This document shows, piece by piece, positions 35,782-47,598 of a stretch of DNA of 64,000 nucleotides. Numbering within the stretch: the first letter of the stretch is position 1; each line of letters opens with the position of its first letter. Made by a program: the position numbers and the translations under genes. Source of the DNA: Amblyornis subalaris (lineage: Eukaryota; Chordata; Aves; Passeriformes; Ptilonorhynchidae); NCBI GenBank assembly GCA_018881555.1, contig JACAXG010000024.1, positions 8,298,487-8,362,486 on the forward strand, read 5' to 3'. Under the pieces are notes generated by a model. That model saw only the letters and a list, made by a program, of their open reading frames with translations. It made no database searches and had not been told where the DNA came from.

Positions 35782-37605
35782 CTGTGTGGAAGAAAAAAAA
35801 AAATCCTAGAAAGAACTGCACAGAAATTAAATTCTAAGTAACAATGATCTTCAATCTGTATTCTTAGAACAAAAAACGGCAATTGCAGTTCATACAGAAG
35901 CAGGTCAAGATTGGAATGACAATCGAAAACCAAGTGTTGTGGCAAAAACAATCAGCAGCACTTGAGATTAAAGTTGTGGTGATCAGCCATATTCGATCCT
36001 AAATTTAAGCAACAATAGAAATGTGCAGGTCAGTTATGGGATAACTTTTCTTTAGCAGATGGAAAAATTCCTTTCAGTACCGTAACTCATCTACTCTCAC
36101 TCTGAAGGGCTACAAAAAACCCCACAGCTGTGGTTAAAACATTCCACATTCCATTCCATGTTGCCTCAGGATACTCATGTAAGCAGCCAAGAAAAAAGTA
36201 AGTTACCTTGTAACATCTAAAAGAAATACTGATGAAGACCCACTGAATCAACTGGGCAGAAAGCTTGGTTAAGACTGAAGACAATGCTCTCCTTTAAAAA
36301 ATGGGATTGGCAGGCCATTACTAATCTGAATGAAAANAAATCACAAATAAGATTGTTTTTCCTCCAAAAGACTCATAAAGCATACCATGGATTTTAGAGC
36401 AATTATTGTAAGCAGACAAGTCATCATTCAGCTGGTTATCTCTTATGATGTACAGCAAAATCAGCTTTGCAGATGAAATCTCTGTAATAGTTTTGAGTCC
36501 CATTTTACAAAAGTACAACTTATCAGCTGTGTACAAAACCAAAGAATGAATCCAGCTACCATGTTTTCTATCTAAAAGACCTAGTAAGCAATCACACTAC
36601 TGGAAATTTATGTGAAAAAGGAGGTTTTTTACTAACTATGATTATATCTTCTGTCACTAAATATGACAACTTTTCAAAGGAAATATGTAATTTTGTTGTA
36701 NTTTACATCTCAAGCAAGCACAAAAATTAAAACGTCTAAAAAACCCCTTGGGTTTGTGATTAAGACCTGCCCAGAAAAAAAAAAATCCACAAATAGATGC
36801 ATTTCAGAGCCAAAAATGGTAACAACACATGGTTACAGAACATCTTGTTTAGATGTTGAAACATTTTAGAACAGTAAATCCAGCAGCACAGCAGTCTTGG
36901 ACATCACACATCCAAGTCCTGAATTTTGGTCTGACAGACATCACAAATAGGGTCAAGTTATTAGAGCTTCTGGAAGTACAGGGACAAAGACTGGCTGTGT
37001 ATACATATTTAAACACCCTAATCCACAGTGTCCTGAAAGTAGATGTCCTTGCTTGATCCCTGGGAGACTATTTTAATCTAACCCACTGAAAACCTAAAAA
37101 GAAGTTATTTTAAAGTCACATTTATTTAAATTATTGTTTCATTACTTTATTTTTATATAGAATGTATTATATTATGTAATATATTTCAATTATAATAACT
37201 TTAAATTAGAATAAATAAAATTATTCTGTACTACTAATATATCCGTAATATGTATATAACATACTATCATATTATTTAAATTTATTAATTTGATTATTAA
37301 ATTAAATATTTGAGTTAGTTAAAGAGCCCTTTAACTACAAAGCCTGTTCCCCACCAAGAAAATAGGGAAAAACTTCCCAGCCTGGGCTCAGGTTCTCCGC
37401 ACCCAGTTGTGTTTACACAGCTTCTCTACAAAAGCACTGTAGAGAATCTAACATATATTAATCTAACATGAATCTAACAGAGAACCTCACGTGAAACAAC
37501 AACCAACGCAAACCCGCATCTGGTTGGTGTTCACAACCTTCACGAAGTTTTCGTAGCACGTGTTCTGAACAGGCTGAGATGGGAGTATTTTGAGAAACAT
37601 AGCAA
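35782..37605 (-). other. NUP50 5' intron, with AT-rich segment
   Basis: No exon seen. About 37,100-37,320 is a very AT-rich low-complexity stretch (repeated ATTATAT and TAAAT). Confidence 0.5.
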
Positions 37606-37830
37606 AGAATCACAGAATATCCCGAAAATGCAAGGGACCTACAAGGATCACCAAGTCCAACTCCCGGCCCTGCACAGACACCCCAACAATCTCCTGTGCC
37701 TGAGAGCATTGTCCAAACGCTCCTGGTGCTCTGGCAGCCTTGGGGCCGTGACCATTCCCTGGGGAGCCTGTTCAGTGCCTGACCACCCTCTGGGGGAAGA
37801 ACCTTCTCCTGATATCTAGCGTAACTCTTG
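37606..37830 (-). repeat. CR1 LINE 3' fragment
   Basis: Starts AATCACAGAATATCCCGA and continues AGGATCACCAAGTCCAACTC to CTCTGGGGGAAGAACC. It is the third sense-oriented copy within the NUP50 transcription unit. Confidence 0.92.
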
Positions 37831-37899
37831 TTCGATTAACAAGCTCCTCTTGTTTAAAAACTAACACAACACAGACGCTTTGCTGACCTACAGAGATCC

Positions 37900-38800
37900 G
37901 CTCAGGAGCTTCGCTGCCCTATTTAACGCAACCGTTTGCGAGCGAGGCTTAGTTTGAGGTTTGCACGGGGCAGCATCACCTGAATACCGTGGGGCCGGAA
38001 CCCCGGCAGTGCTGGAAAGGCCCGCGGTGCTGGAGGGAGCGGAGCGGTGCCGGGCCTCCGCGGGAGGAAGCGGAAGCCGGATGCCGCTGGGGCCACCCCG
38101 CGCTCCCGTCGCTGCGGAGCCGCCGTTCCGCTGTGACTCTCTGCCCCGCTCGCTCCATCCCGGGGANAACGCGCGTTCCCCGCACACCTCAAAGACCCCA
38201 CCCCGCGCGTTTTGAATCCCATGAGCCTCACCGGTGCGACCCCCAAGACCCTCCTGCTCTCCGCACCGCCCCGGGCATGCTTGTTCCCTCCATCCCCACC
38301 CCGCACCCCTGCGCAGGTCCCGCTCCTAGCCCGCTCACCCCTCCCGCCCCTCGCGTGTGGGACCCGCGGGACTCACCCGCTCGGGCGGGCGGTTCTCTCC
38401 CGCCGCGCTGCGCTGTGGGGCCGACGCTGCGGCAGTCGGGAGGCGGGGTCTGCTCGCAGGCTGCACGGTCCCGGGGCGCGCTCAGCATCCCCCGCTGTGC
38501 CCCCGCGGTCCTCGGTGCCGCCCGGCCCGGCCACCCCCGCTGAGTCCGCTGGGGGACGAGCCTCGGTGGGGCTCGAACCGGGAGCACCCCGTGCGCCACC
38601 GCCGTCCNGCGCCCGCCCGCACCGCGCGTGCGCGCGGCGGGGCGGAGCCGGGCCGTGCAGCAGCGGTGCTGAACCGCCGGCGGCCAGTGGGGGCGCGCGC
38701 GGGGGGGCACCCCAACGGCCGCTGTGGGGGAAGGGAGGCCCGTTCGAATGGTGGCTTACGTGACTTCCGGCGGGAGNCGCCGTGTCACCAGACCCTCAGA
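37900..38800 (-). promoter_or_regulatory. NUP50: NUP50 CpG-island promoter and non-coding first exon
   Basis: A dense CpG block between AT-rich flanks, in the correct place for the NUP50 promoter. A good minus-strand donor, GCGG|GTGAGT, at 38,376/38,375 is a candidate end of exon 1. Near 38,625-38,645 GCGCGTGCGCGCG resembles an NRF1 site. At 38,757-38,772 ACGTGACTTCCGGCGG combines a CRE-like half-site with an ETS-type CTTCCGG core. Several CG-rich frames here lack stops by composition only. The exact start site is unknown. Confidence 0.75.
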
Positions 38801-41800
38801 AACAGTTCGGAAAAATAACGCCCCCAATACCGTCTCTTAGTGTCAGCGAGTCAGGCATTGCTTTATCCTTGCCCAAGAGCTGTGTGGGGGTGCCCGAAAA
38901 AATTCTGTCCTCCACACAGACGCTGATACAAAGCTTTTTCACCTATTTTTTAACAAATTAATTTTCATTGGTTTTAAATTATATAATTCATGAAGTAGTA
39001 TTTCCAACACGGGAGGTGCCTCAGGGCGTCTGAGGGGCGGCCGTGCCCTCGGCTATCNCGGGCTCTCCTGCTGTTCAGCCCTGCTTCCTCTTCCCTCCTT
39101 CCCTGCCACTGACTCACTTTTCTTGTTAGTTTTTAATTAATTGTTTTAATTAATCATAACCAGGATATTAATTATAAGCAGTGTGCTGGTGTGTGCACTA
39201 GAGCTGTAGGAAGGCATAGTCCAGAAATTTGCTAAATGGTGGCTTGTTCCAGCAGCAAAAATGATAATTGGAAATAACTACGAGACACGGTGAAAGTCAC
39301 CCAGAGACAGGGGGTTGCATCCAGCTCTCTTCAGCCTGAATGCTGAAAATAAAGATGGTGATTTCATCTCAGTGGGGGACAGAGAACAGCAAAGAGGAGC
39401 TGAAAGAAGGATGCAGCATTGCCCTGGCAAGACACGTTCGATTTGAGCTGAAAAGGTCACTGCCCACATGATTGCATCACCAGGGCCGCTGAAGGTATGA
39501 GGCTGTGACACGCCGTCTGCTTTTACCAAGGGTGAGGCACTGCAAATGTAGTTTGCTGAAAAGAAGCAAGGAAGTTGAATACAGCTATGATGCTGAAATG
39601 TGTGAAGCAAAAAAAGAAAAATATCTTCTTTTTAAAAATACATTTTCTATTAAACTAAACATTTTCTCCATTGTTTGCACATTTTGTTATTCCAGAAGTG
39701 TAGCTTTTAAAATTGCTTTAGCCGTCAACTCTTATTCGTTGTAAGTAAGGCACTCAGAGTCTTGAAGACAAAGTCCATTTGTAAAATGTTCTTTCAATGA
39801 GGAATTTTCCAGGGTCACTTAGTAGAAGCCCAGGCATTTCCCCATTAATTTTTTTTTTATGCTTGTGTGGTTGGACATTGTTGCCTGGAAGGTTTCTGAG
39901 GAATTCCTAGCAAGTATTTTAAGTGGAAATGTGTCTGTTCTGTTGTATCAGGACTGCTGATCTACACTATGCAAAAAAACCTGATGATTAGAAATATTCT
40001 GCCCTGTGTGATAATGCAGGGGTTGGTTCATATTTCTGTTGGCAGGTACCAGGTAACAAACTCGGTGTTGATCCAGGCTTAGAGTGTTGTTACAGGTTTT
40101 CCTTTTGTCATCGTCTCTGGTTTGCAGTATTTACCTGATCAACTGTTAAAAACCCAAGTACCTCAAAATAACTATCTGTAAAAAGGTTTTTTTCTCCCCG
40201 GCTGTTTCTGTCTAGCCCAAAAATTGTAAAAAAGGGAATTAATATCTCCCAGCAGGGAATTGGATTTGCTAAAATGTCACCACCAATCTCTTAATTAGCC
40301 CCTCAAAATACCATGTTGTCTCTTGGTCCTCAGTGGGAAAGAATGTAAGTGGAAATGAAATGGAGTCTTTTCTTAAATAACAAAACCAAATATCTCCTAA
40401 ACAACAAAAAATCACAATTGCATAGTCGGAGGTCATGTGGGAGATACTTTACAAAAGCTGCATTTTGAAATATTGGCTGACTTAGATGTTTGAAAGTTGA
40501 TGGGAATAATAAATAGTAAATACAGTTCTTAAAAAAGGATTAATGTTTACATTAAAAATGACCTTTTCCATTAATATGTATAAAAACTGGAAGAATTTCT
40601 CCTAGTGGTCTATAAGATGTGTTGACTCCAGCTGTTAATCTATTAATTTATGTAAATGTAGGCCTGAAACCTCTTTCCTATATTTTCAATTTATTTTTTC
40701 CAATTCTGCTAAAGCCAAGGTGCCTCAAACTGAGCTGTTCTCCTCAGTGAGGAGGATGGTGGAGAATGTATCTGAACTCCCATTTTTTTAATACTCATGG
40801 AAGGAATGAGCACAACTGTCATTCCTGTTGTCTCTTAATAGCATTGTCATTGCCATAAACTATTTCTGATGTGTTTTGCTTATTTCCAGCACAACAAGGA
40901 CCAAAGGTGGCTGTCTAAGGTAGTTAGAACATTTATAGATATTTTACAGGGATGATGCATAAAGAATGTTAATCTCTGGGCATCAAAGAGCTCTGGAAGA
41001 CATAACACCCATTTCCACAAGAAGACCGAGCTCCACAACATCCTAAAGAGTGTTGGTACAGTAGAGGATCTATATGAATTATTAATGGTTCCTTCTCTAA
41101 AATATTCCAAAAATGAAAATTTCCTATTAACTTGAAAAGGTTTTGTTGGCAAAGAAAGGCAAAAATTACAAATTGAGGACCAGTTGACATGCTTTGTCCA
41201 AAATTAAATTAAATGTTTCCATTCTTTTGGGGGGGGGGAGGGGTGTTTTAATATTTCTTTTAGAAAATTGGGAAAAGGAAAGGAAAATGTAGGTTTTTTC
41301 TGAATTCTTCCCTATTTTGGGGAAGGGGTAAAATTTCAGTAAAACATTCCTCTACTAATATATAATCACTAAATAGAGATCGTGGATTTGTCCAAAGAAG
41401 CCACAGTTCCAAGTTAAAATTCCAAGTCGGGGTATATCTGTTCGGTTTGGTTTCTGCTATGTCAGTTGGAAAAATGCCTGTGAAAAGAGATTTCTTTGAT
41501 GCCAATTTCAAGATTCTTCTGTACGTTATTAGAATCTATTATCATTGTAATAGTAATTACTTCTAAATGAGGTCATTAGCCCTAATTAATATTTAAAAAT
41601 ACACCAAATACACATACAAATAGAGTGTTAAGATGAATCTTGTTCTGAAAGAGTGACATATTTTGTCATAGTAACATATCTCAGCACTCCAAAAGTGCTT
41701 ACAGCACTCTTCCACTCAATCTTAGCTGCAAAGTAGGTCAGGACTGTCAATTTTTCTCATTCTCTCACTGTAAATGTAAATTCTGCTCTCCCAGACTTCA

Positions 41801-43126
41801 AGCAAAAGATTAGTTTGTACCAAGTTTGCAGATCTTTCCAGCAGTAACTGTCTTAATTTAAAAAATACTAATTACATGAGCTGTTTTTCACATGTAAGCT
41901 TTTCCTCATTACAGAAACAGATGTCATCATTTTGGCTGCATCTCCATAAACTTTTAGGAAGCCATCAGGTTTATTAGCATTTTCTAGAAAACTATTTTTT
42001 TCATGGATTTCAGGTTCTGTTGTAATCTACAGCTGATAGTTGGTAAAAATACAGTGCCTGATTCTCCCATGGTGTGATTGTGGGCACGTTACAAGAGCCT
42101 CTGTGGAGTGGAGCTTCAGTTCTGCATTTCCATGGCCGGATGGCCAGAATGTTTGTGTGGGATTTTTTTATTGTTGTTGCTTTCCATCATCTCTTTTGGA
42201 AATGTAAGAGTTGTTATTCTAAGCCTATAGTCTTTGTGAGAAAACTGAAATTCCATGTGCTATTGACTGAAGGAAGCTGGGGGGAAATCAATAGAAACCG
42301 CAATTTTCTAGGCAGCATTTGCTGCCAGTTCTGAGCCAAAAAACTCAAACCACTGTGCATGAAGAGCTCTGGATAGCAGGTGATTTAACCTGGTGGCTGA
42401 AGCAGACACACATTTCATTATGAATCTTCATTTGTTTCTGTGATTTTTATTGTGTCCTAGTTCCTAACCACAGAACTTATAAAGGTTTTTGTAAAATGAC
42501 AGAGAGCTTGCCATTAAGCAGACTTTATATATTCATTAAGTTGAAGACATGCTATAACAGAGGTAGACTTCTTAATACACAAAAATATCTTAGCTGTCAT
42601 GGGCCAAACTTCCAGAAGCCTCAAATACTTTGCAGTTAGTTTAGTAGAAATTGTTGAACTGTTGATGTCTTTAATTAAGCATGGCCCTGCTTTAATGATG
42701 CTGACTGCATGTTTGGATAGACTCATAAAACTCTGGGAAGAAGGGCAAGGATTCCTCTTGTCAGTCCATTTCCCCATGAATATCTTTCACAATGGCATTT
42801 TCATTTTATGTAGCAAAGCTAGTCCTGTTCCTAACCCGGCTTTTCCCTAGCACTTTCCTAACTTCCTTTGGCTACAGCAGTCTATAACTCTGACCTCCNC
42901 ATGTCTCACATCCCGCATAAACAAGTTTGGCAGATCTTGTACCCTCTCTTGTATTTCCAAGCACTCTAATCCTTTACCATAGTTAACAGTCTAACGGCTA
43001 CTTTTCTTCTTCCACTCTCTCATCTTCTGCACCATTGTTCTTTGCCACCAACTTAGCTTTCCCGGCTAGATTCCTGATGAATCCAGGCTCACAGAGGGCC
43101 AGCTATATTACTTCTGTGTTCCTGGC
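38801..43126. other. Intergenic upstream of NUP50, no gene seen
   Basis: AT-rich sequence with simple features only (a G-run at about 41,229-41,240). No exon signals combined with conserved coding, and no recognised transposon. In human the next gene on this side is PHF21B; I saw none of its exons here. Confidence 0.5.
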
Positions 43127-44131
43127 TGTTATGGGTTTGACAAATGAATTTTTTTTGTCCCATCTAGCAGGGAGACCTGTGGGGGCAGGGAGGGGTTGCC
43201 CGGGAACTAATGGGCGATACTTAAAGACAAAGAAAGTTGCCTGCCCAACCCACATCCCACCATAATTCCCCACCTAGAGAAACAAGAGCTGGGGGTGNTG
43301 CCCAGGGGGTTGTTCCCTGAGATTGCAGCTTATCATCACGAGTGGTGAAAAAGACTTCGAGACTTTAGTGGGAGGGGGCANAGGCCGGGGCTCGGTCTCT
43401 TCTTGGCTCGGCATTCTGCTCAGATGGTCGTGTGTACAGGGAGTGTCAGTTTGCCCCGAGAACACTGCTGCACTGTGACGTCTCCACGGGGGTCATGCCG
43501 CGGCACTGGGTACAGCGTCACGCTGTAACTGTCACCACCCAGAGCTGCTCGCCTCTGCTGTCTCTGTCACCAGCCTGGGTTCTGCTGCACACAGGTCAGC
43601 ACCAGGGTCTGCTTGTCTCTGCTGTTCCTGCCTTCTGCTGGCCCCTCGGTGCGTGATACCGAGGTTCATCGCTCCCCAGTCAAACCTGCCTGCCTGTGCT
43701 GCTTGCTGCCCACTGCCGGGGTTGGTGCTGAGCTGGGCTGCTGCCCCGTGAGTTCGCACCGGGAGCAATTCCCCCCCTCTTCCCCGAGCTGCCATTGCCA
43801 CNTGGAGAGGTCGCAGCACTCGCGCCACAGTGCCCCCTGCAGCTGCAGGGGAGTCACCACAGCCTCTCTGCCCCAACAGAGAATTGCCCAACGAGTGAGA
43901 AAAGACTGTTACTGGGTTTGTCTGTTCTCTTATTGTTGCTGTTTATCTGTCTTGTTGTATGTATATAGATATAGAATCCTAGTAAAGAGCTGTTATTCTT
44001 TTTCCCACATCTTTGCCTGAAAGCCCCGTAATTTCAAGGGTGTAGTAATTTGGAGGGAGGGGGGTCATCCTCTCTATCCCAGGAAGGTTTCCTGCCTTAC
44101 TTGACAGACACCTGTCTTTTGAACCAGGACA
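43127..44131 (+). mobile_element. Solo LTR, TGTTATGGG family, copy 1
   Basis: Begins TGTTATGGGTTTGACAAATG and ends TTTTGAACCAGGACA. Flanks CTGGC (43,122-43,126) and CTGTC (44,132-44,136) look like a 5-base target duplication with one mismatch. It shares the GATACTTAA segment, the GTGATACCGAGGTTCATCGC segment and the GCCCCGTAATTTCAA segment with the copies at 46,426 and 58,969. It is the most diverged of the three and lacks their internal duplication. No retroviral internal sequence is attached. Confidence 0.85.
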
Positions 44132-46425
44132 CTGTCATAGGCTGGTGTTAATGAAGGTCACAGGAAGACAGAAGATGTTGAACTTCCTCAACAATCATAC
44201 TTCACCCGAGTAGATTTCCTTGAAAGTACTTTGGATTGTGGGGCATGTATGAATATTAACCAATGGGAGAGGTCCAGGCATAACATGTTATATTTCTCTG
44301 CTCTTAGTTCCTGTGGGATAAATGGAGCCTCTCTGCTAATACAGAGTTAATCTGTCTTCTCCTTTCTCAGAAGGATGGGTGTCCTTTTGTTCCATCTTGT
44401 GCCACAGGAGTTCCACCTGGTTCTAACCCTAATTCATGTGTTGGTGAACAGGTCTGTGAAAGTGCCACTTGCTGGGGTTGCCTGAAGCAGGGGAAGCCAT
44501 TTCCCCCATGGCTGGGCTCTCTCTTAATGCTGTAAATAACATTAATGCTCTGAAGAGTTAAGGGTCTGGGCCTCTGCCTGTGCTCTTTATGCATGAGCTC
44601 TTGTTGACTATGAGTTCTCATGGAGCATGTAATTTAGTTCAGCTGAGTTACTAGACAAGACACCTTACGGCAGGTCAGCTCAGGAGCTTTCCAGGAACCA
44701 CCACGTGATACTGACTGTATCTCCTTTGGTTGTACAACCATCTGCAGGTAGACATCTAGATTTATGTCTTCATCTCAGAACTGAGCCCTGCTTTGAGTCT
44801 CCCTGTTACCTTCCAAAGTTGGTTTCAGCATAAGCATCTGGAATTTGACACAATGGAGACCATCAGTCTTTACCTAATATTTGCAGAAAGTGATTTACAG
44901 CTGTGCTTCTGCTTGCTAAAGAATCTCTTCTGTGAGAGAGAGGCTTGCCTGGTCTGTTTGAAAAGCAGGAACCTTCCCTGTCTCCCTTTGTTCCTCTGCA
45001 GAGATAGTTATATGGCTGCAGACATTTTCAGCATCCACAAATTTGGGGGTTTGTCTTGCTTGACTTGCATCTCTCCCTCTCACAGGGTAATGGAACAGAA
45101 TCAGAGAATCTTTAAGGCTGGAAAAGAGCTCTGAGATCATTGAGGCCAACCTTTGAAGACCTTTGAGTCCAACAGTCCCCAGTTTAGGGATATATAAGCC
45201 AGAAAGTGGTTCCTGCCACCTGCAGTGCTAGTTACAATCTGGAGTCTTCTAGAAAATTTGTAGCCTTGCATATATCTTTCAACAGATACAGTCTGCCTTC
45301 AGCTTCTGTGTGTTAGCGTGCTATAGACCATAACTGCAAAAAGCCATGCAGCTTTCAAAATGTTGTAACACTTCTAGGTTATTTTATTTTCTCGTTGTAC
45401 TAATTCAAAATACTGTCTAGTCCGGGGGAGCTGGGTAAATATAAGTTAAAACACGAGTCAGTTGTAAAAACAATAGTTTCTGATGTATCTCTTAACTTTG
45501 ACTTTTTTCTTTTTCCCAGGGTAGACATCAAGGGTAGACATAACGGTATTTTTCCCTAAGGAATTGTATTTTTGCTTTTACCAGATTATAAAAGAAGTGG
45601 TTGAACAAAATAATATATAGGGAAAGTGAATTACTGAACTTAAGGGATATCTAACAAATGAATTTGTTGTCAGGTATCTAACAAAACCTGTTCCAAAGCT
45701 GTGACAGCAAGAATAAATAGATTAAAAGACGTTAACAAGCTTTAAAAAGAATTGAACTGTTAAGTTTTTTATAAATGAATGTTTATTTTTGCCTTCATTA
45801 AACTTTGCTCTGCAGAAACTGTGATATATATTTACTAAGGTAGTTTGGATATCTCTAAGCTTTAAAACTCAAGTTCTTCATGGTAGTCAATATTCTCTCT
45901 ATTGTCTGAGAAGAACGTTTTCCCCGCAGTAACCTACTTACACATCCACAGGATCAGCCCCAGAGTCATCAAACCAAATATGTTTAAGCCTCACTTATTA
46001 CTGGGGTAGAGGGAGAAAATGAAACATTTTTCTGGAAAAAAATTGTCACTGAAAGAGTTATTGAAAGATTTGAGAGTTTGAGGAGTCTAGAGCTAATTCT
46101 TCTTGGAGTACTCGAAGGTTCTCAGTAATCATGGGCATCATCTATGGGCTGTGTCAATGGATCTATCCATGGGTGGATTATCCAAGTTTCTGGATGATTT
46201 GTGCTGGAGATGTGCAATACTCATGCTTATGAGCCATATTGCATCTAAAAGCAATATCTTTTCATTTTTTCATTGCAGCTTTTGTGCATGTCACCTACTG
46301 CACATAGGTGTCAGGCCACCTGTGTTATGTTCTTCCCCTGGGCCAGGCTGTGCTGTCTAATGACCAGTTTTGTTGGTGAGTTAAGGAACATGGAGCTGGA
46401 AGGGAAAGAGAAGTGGTTTGATGAG
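44132..46425. other. Intergenic, no gene seen
   Basis: Contains a short CR1 remnant near 45,090-45,175. Otherwise nothing recognised. Confidence 0.5.
45090..45175 (-). repeat. Short CR1 remnant
   Basis: AGAATCAGAGAATCTTTAAGG then GAGATCATTGAGGCCAACC, the reverse complement of a CR1 3' end. Degraded and partial. Confidence 0.6.
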
Positions 46426-47598
46426 TGTTACGGGCTAGAAAAAAAAATGAAAATTTGTTTCCTTTCCCTTGGGTACCAGGGAGGATATGTAGGTGGGAAG
46501 GGGCTGGCCGGGAATTGATGGGCAATACTTAAGAACAAAAGGGAGTTATCTGTCCAGCTGCATTCCACGTTAATGACACAGAATGGACGGTACTTAAGGA
46601 CGAAAGGAATCACTTGCCCAGCCCAGAAGCCAGGACAATTCCCCCAGTTAAAGAAAAACAAAGACCTCGAAATACTGGCAAGGGGGATGTTTCCCCAGAG
46701 GCTGGAGCATCTTGAGAGAACTGCCCGAGACTTGGGCGAGAGGTGGGTGGAGACCGGGCTTGCCTCACTCTCCGCTCCGCTCGGTGTTCGAGCAGAACGG
46801 TCCTGTCTACAGCGAGTGCCGGTTTCACTCTGGGAACTCTGCTACACTGCTACACTGTCTCCGCCCGCTCCATCCAGAGCACGGATACACTGTGACATCT
46901 CTGAGGGTCCCACAGTGGCACAGGGTACGGAGTTATGCTGTAACCAATTGCCGCCTGGAGCTGCTCGTCTCTGCTGTGCCTGCCTTCTGCTGGTCTGCCG
47001 GTGGGTGATACCGAGGTCCATCGCTCCCCAGTCGACCCTGCCTCTCTGTGCTGCTTGCTGCTTGCTGCCGAGGCTGGTGGAGCCGGGCTGCTGCCCCGTG
47101 GGTTCGCACCGGGAGCGACCCCCCCCCCCCCTGTTTGCCGGAGCCGCCATTTGCCACATGAGGATTGTCGTGCTCGTGCTACAGCGCCCCCTGCAGCCGC
47201 GGGGGAGTCACCGCAGCCTCTCTGCTCCAATGGAGAATCTCCCAACAACACACAAGGAACTGATAAGGGGTTTGTCTGTTCTCTTATGGTTGCCGTTTAA
47301 CTGTCTTGTTCTATATCTATATCTATCTATATAGATATATAGATAGATATAGATATAGATATAGATATAGATATAGATATAGATATAGATATAGATATAG
47401 ATATAGATATAGATATAGATATAGATATAGATATATATATAACCCTAGTAAAGAACTGTTATTCTTTTTACCACCTCTTTGCCTGAGAGCCCCGTAATTT
47501 CAAAGGTATAGTAATTCGGAGGAGGGAGGGAGGTCATCATATATTCAAGAGAGGTTTCCCACCTTCCTTGACAGACACCTGTCCTTCAAACCAGGACA
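46426..47598 (+). mobile_element. Solo LTR, TGTTATGGG family, copy 2
   Basis: Begins TGTTACGGGCTAG and ends TTCAAACCAGGACA. It is flanked by a perfect 5-base duplication ATGAG (46,421-46,425 and 47,599-47,603), which establishes both termini and shows it is a clean solo LTR. It is very similar to the copy at 58,969 and carries an extra internal duplication and an expanded hexanucleotide repeat. A 253-codon open frame within it (46,573-47,334) is broken in the sister copies and is not a gene. Confidence 0.95.
47313..47440. repeat. (ATAGAT)n hexanucleotide microsatellite
   Basis: About 90-100 bases of near-perfect TATAGA/ATAGAT repeats inside LTR copy 2. Sister copies have only TATATAGATATAG (copy 1) or a short (TA)n (copy 3). 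Confidence 0.95.

Noticed and set aside
37923..38818. Several overlapping long frames on both strands in the CpG island
   Set aside because: GC-rich sequence has few stops. Arg/Pro/Ala-rich products in all frames with no homology point to the NUP50 promoter.
46573..47334. 253-codon open frame
   Set aside because: It lies entirely within a solo LTR and is broken in the sister copies (for example 59,227-59,697), so it is chance openness.
47306..47497. 63-codon frame of alternating Tyr-Arg
   Set aside because: It is translation of the ATAGAT microsatellite inside an LTR, not a gene.
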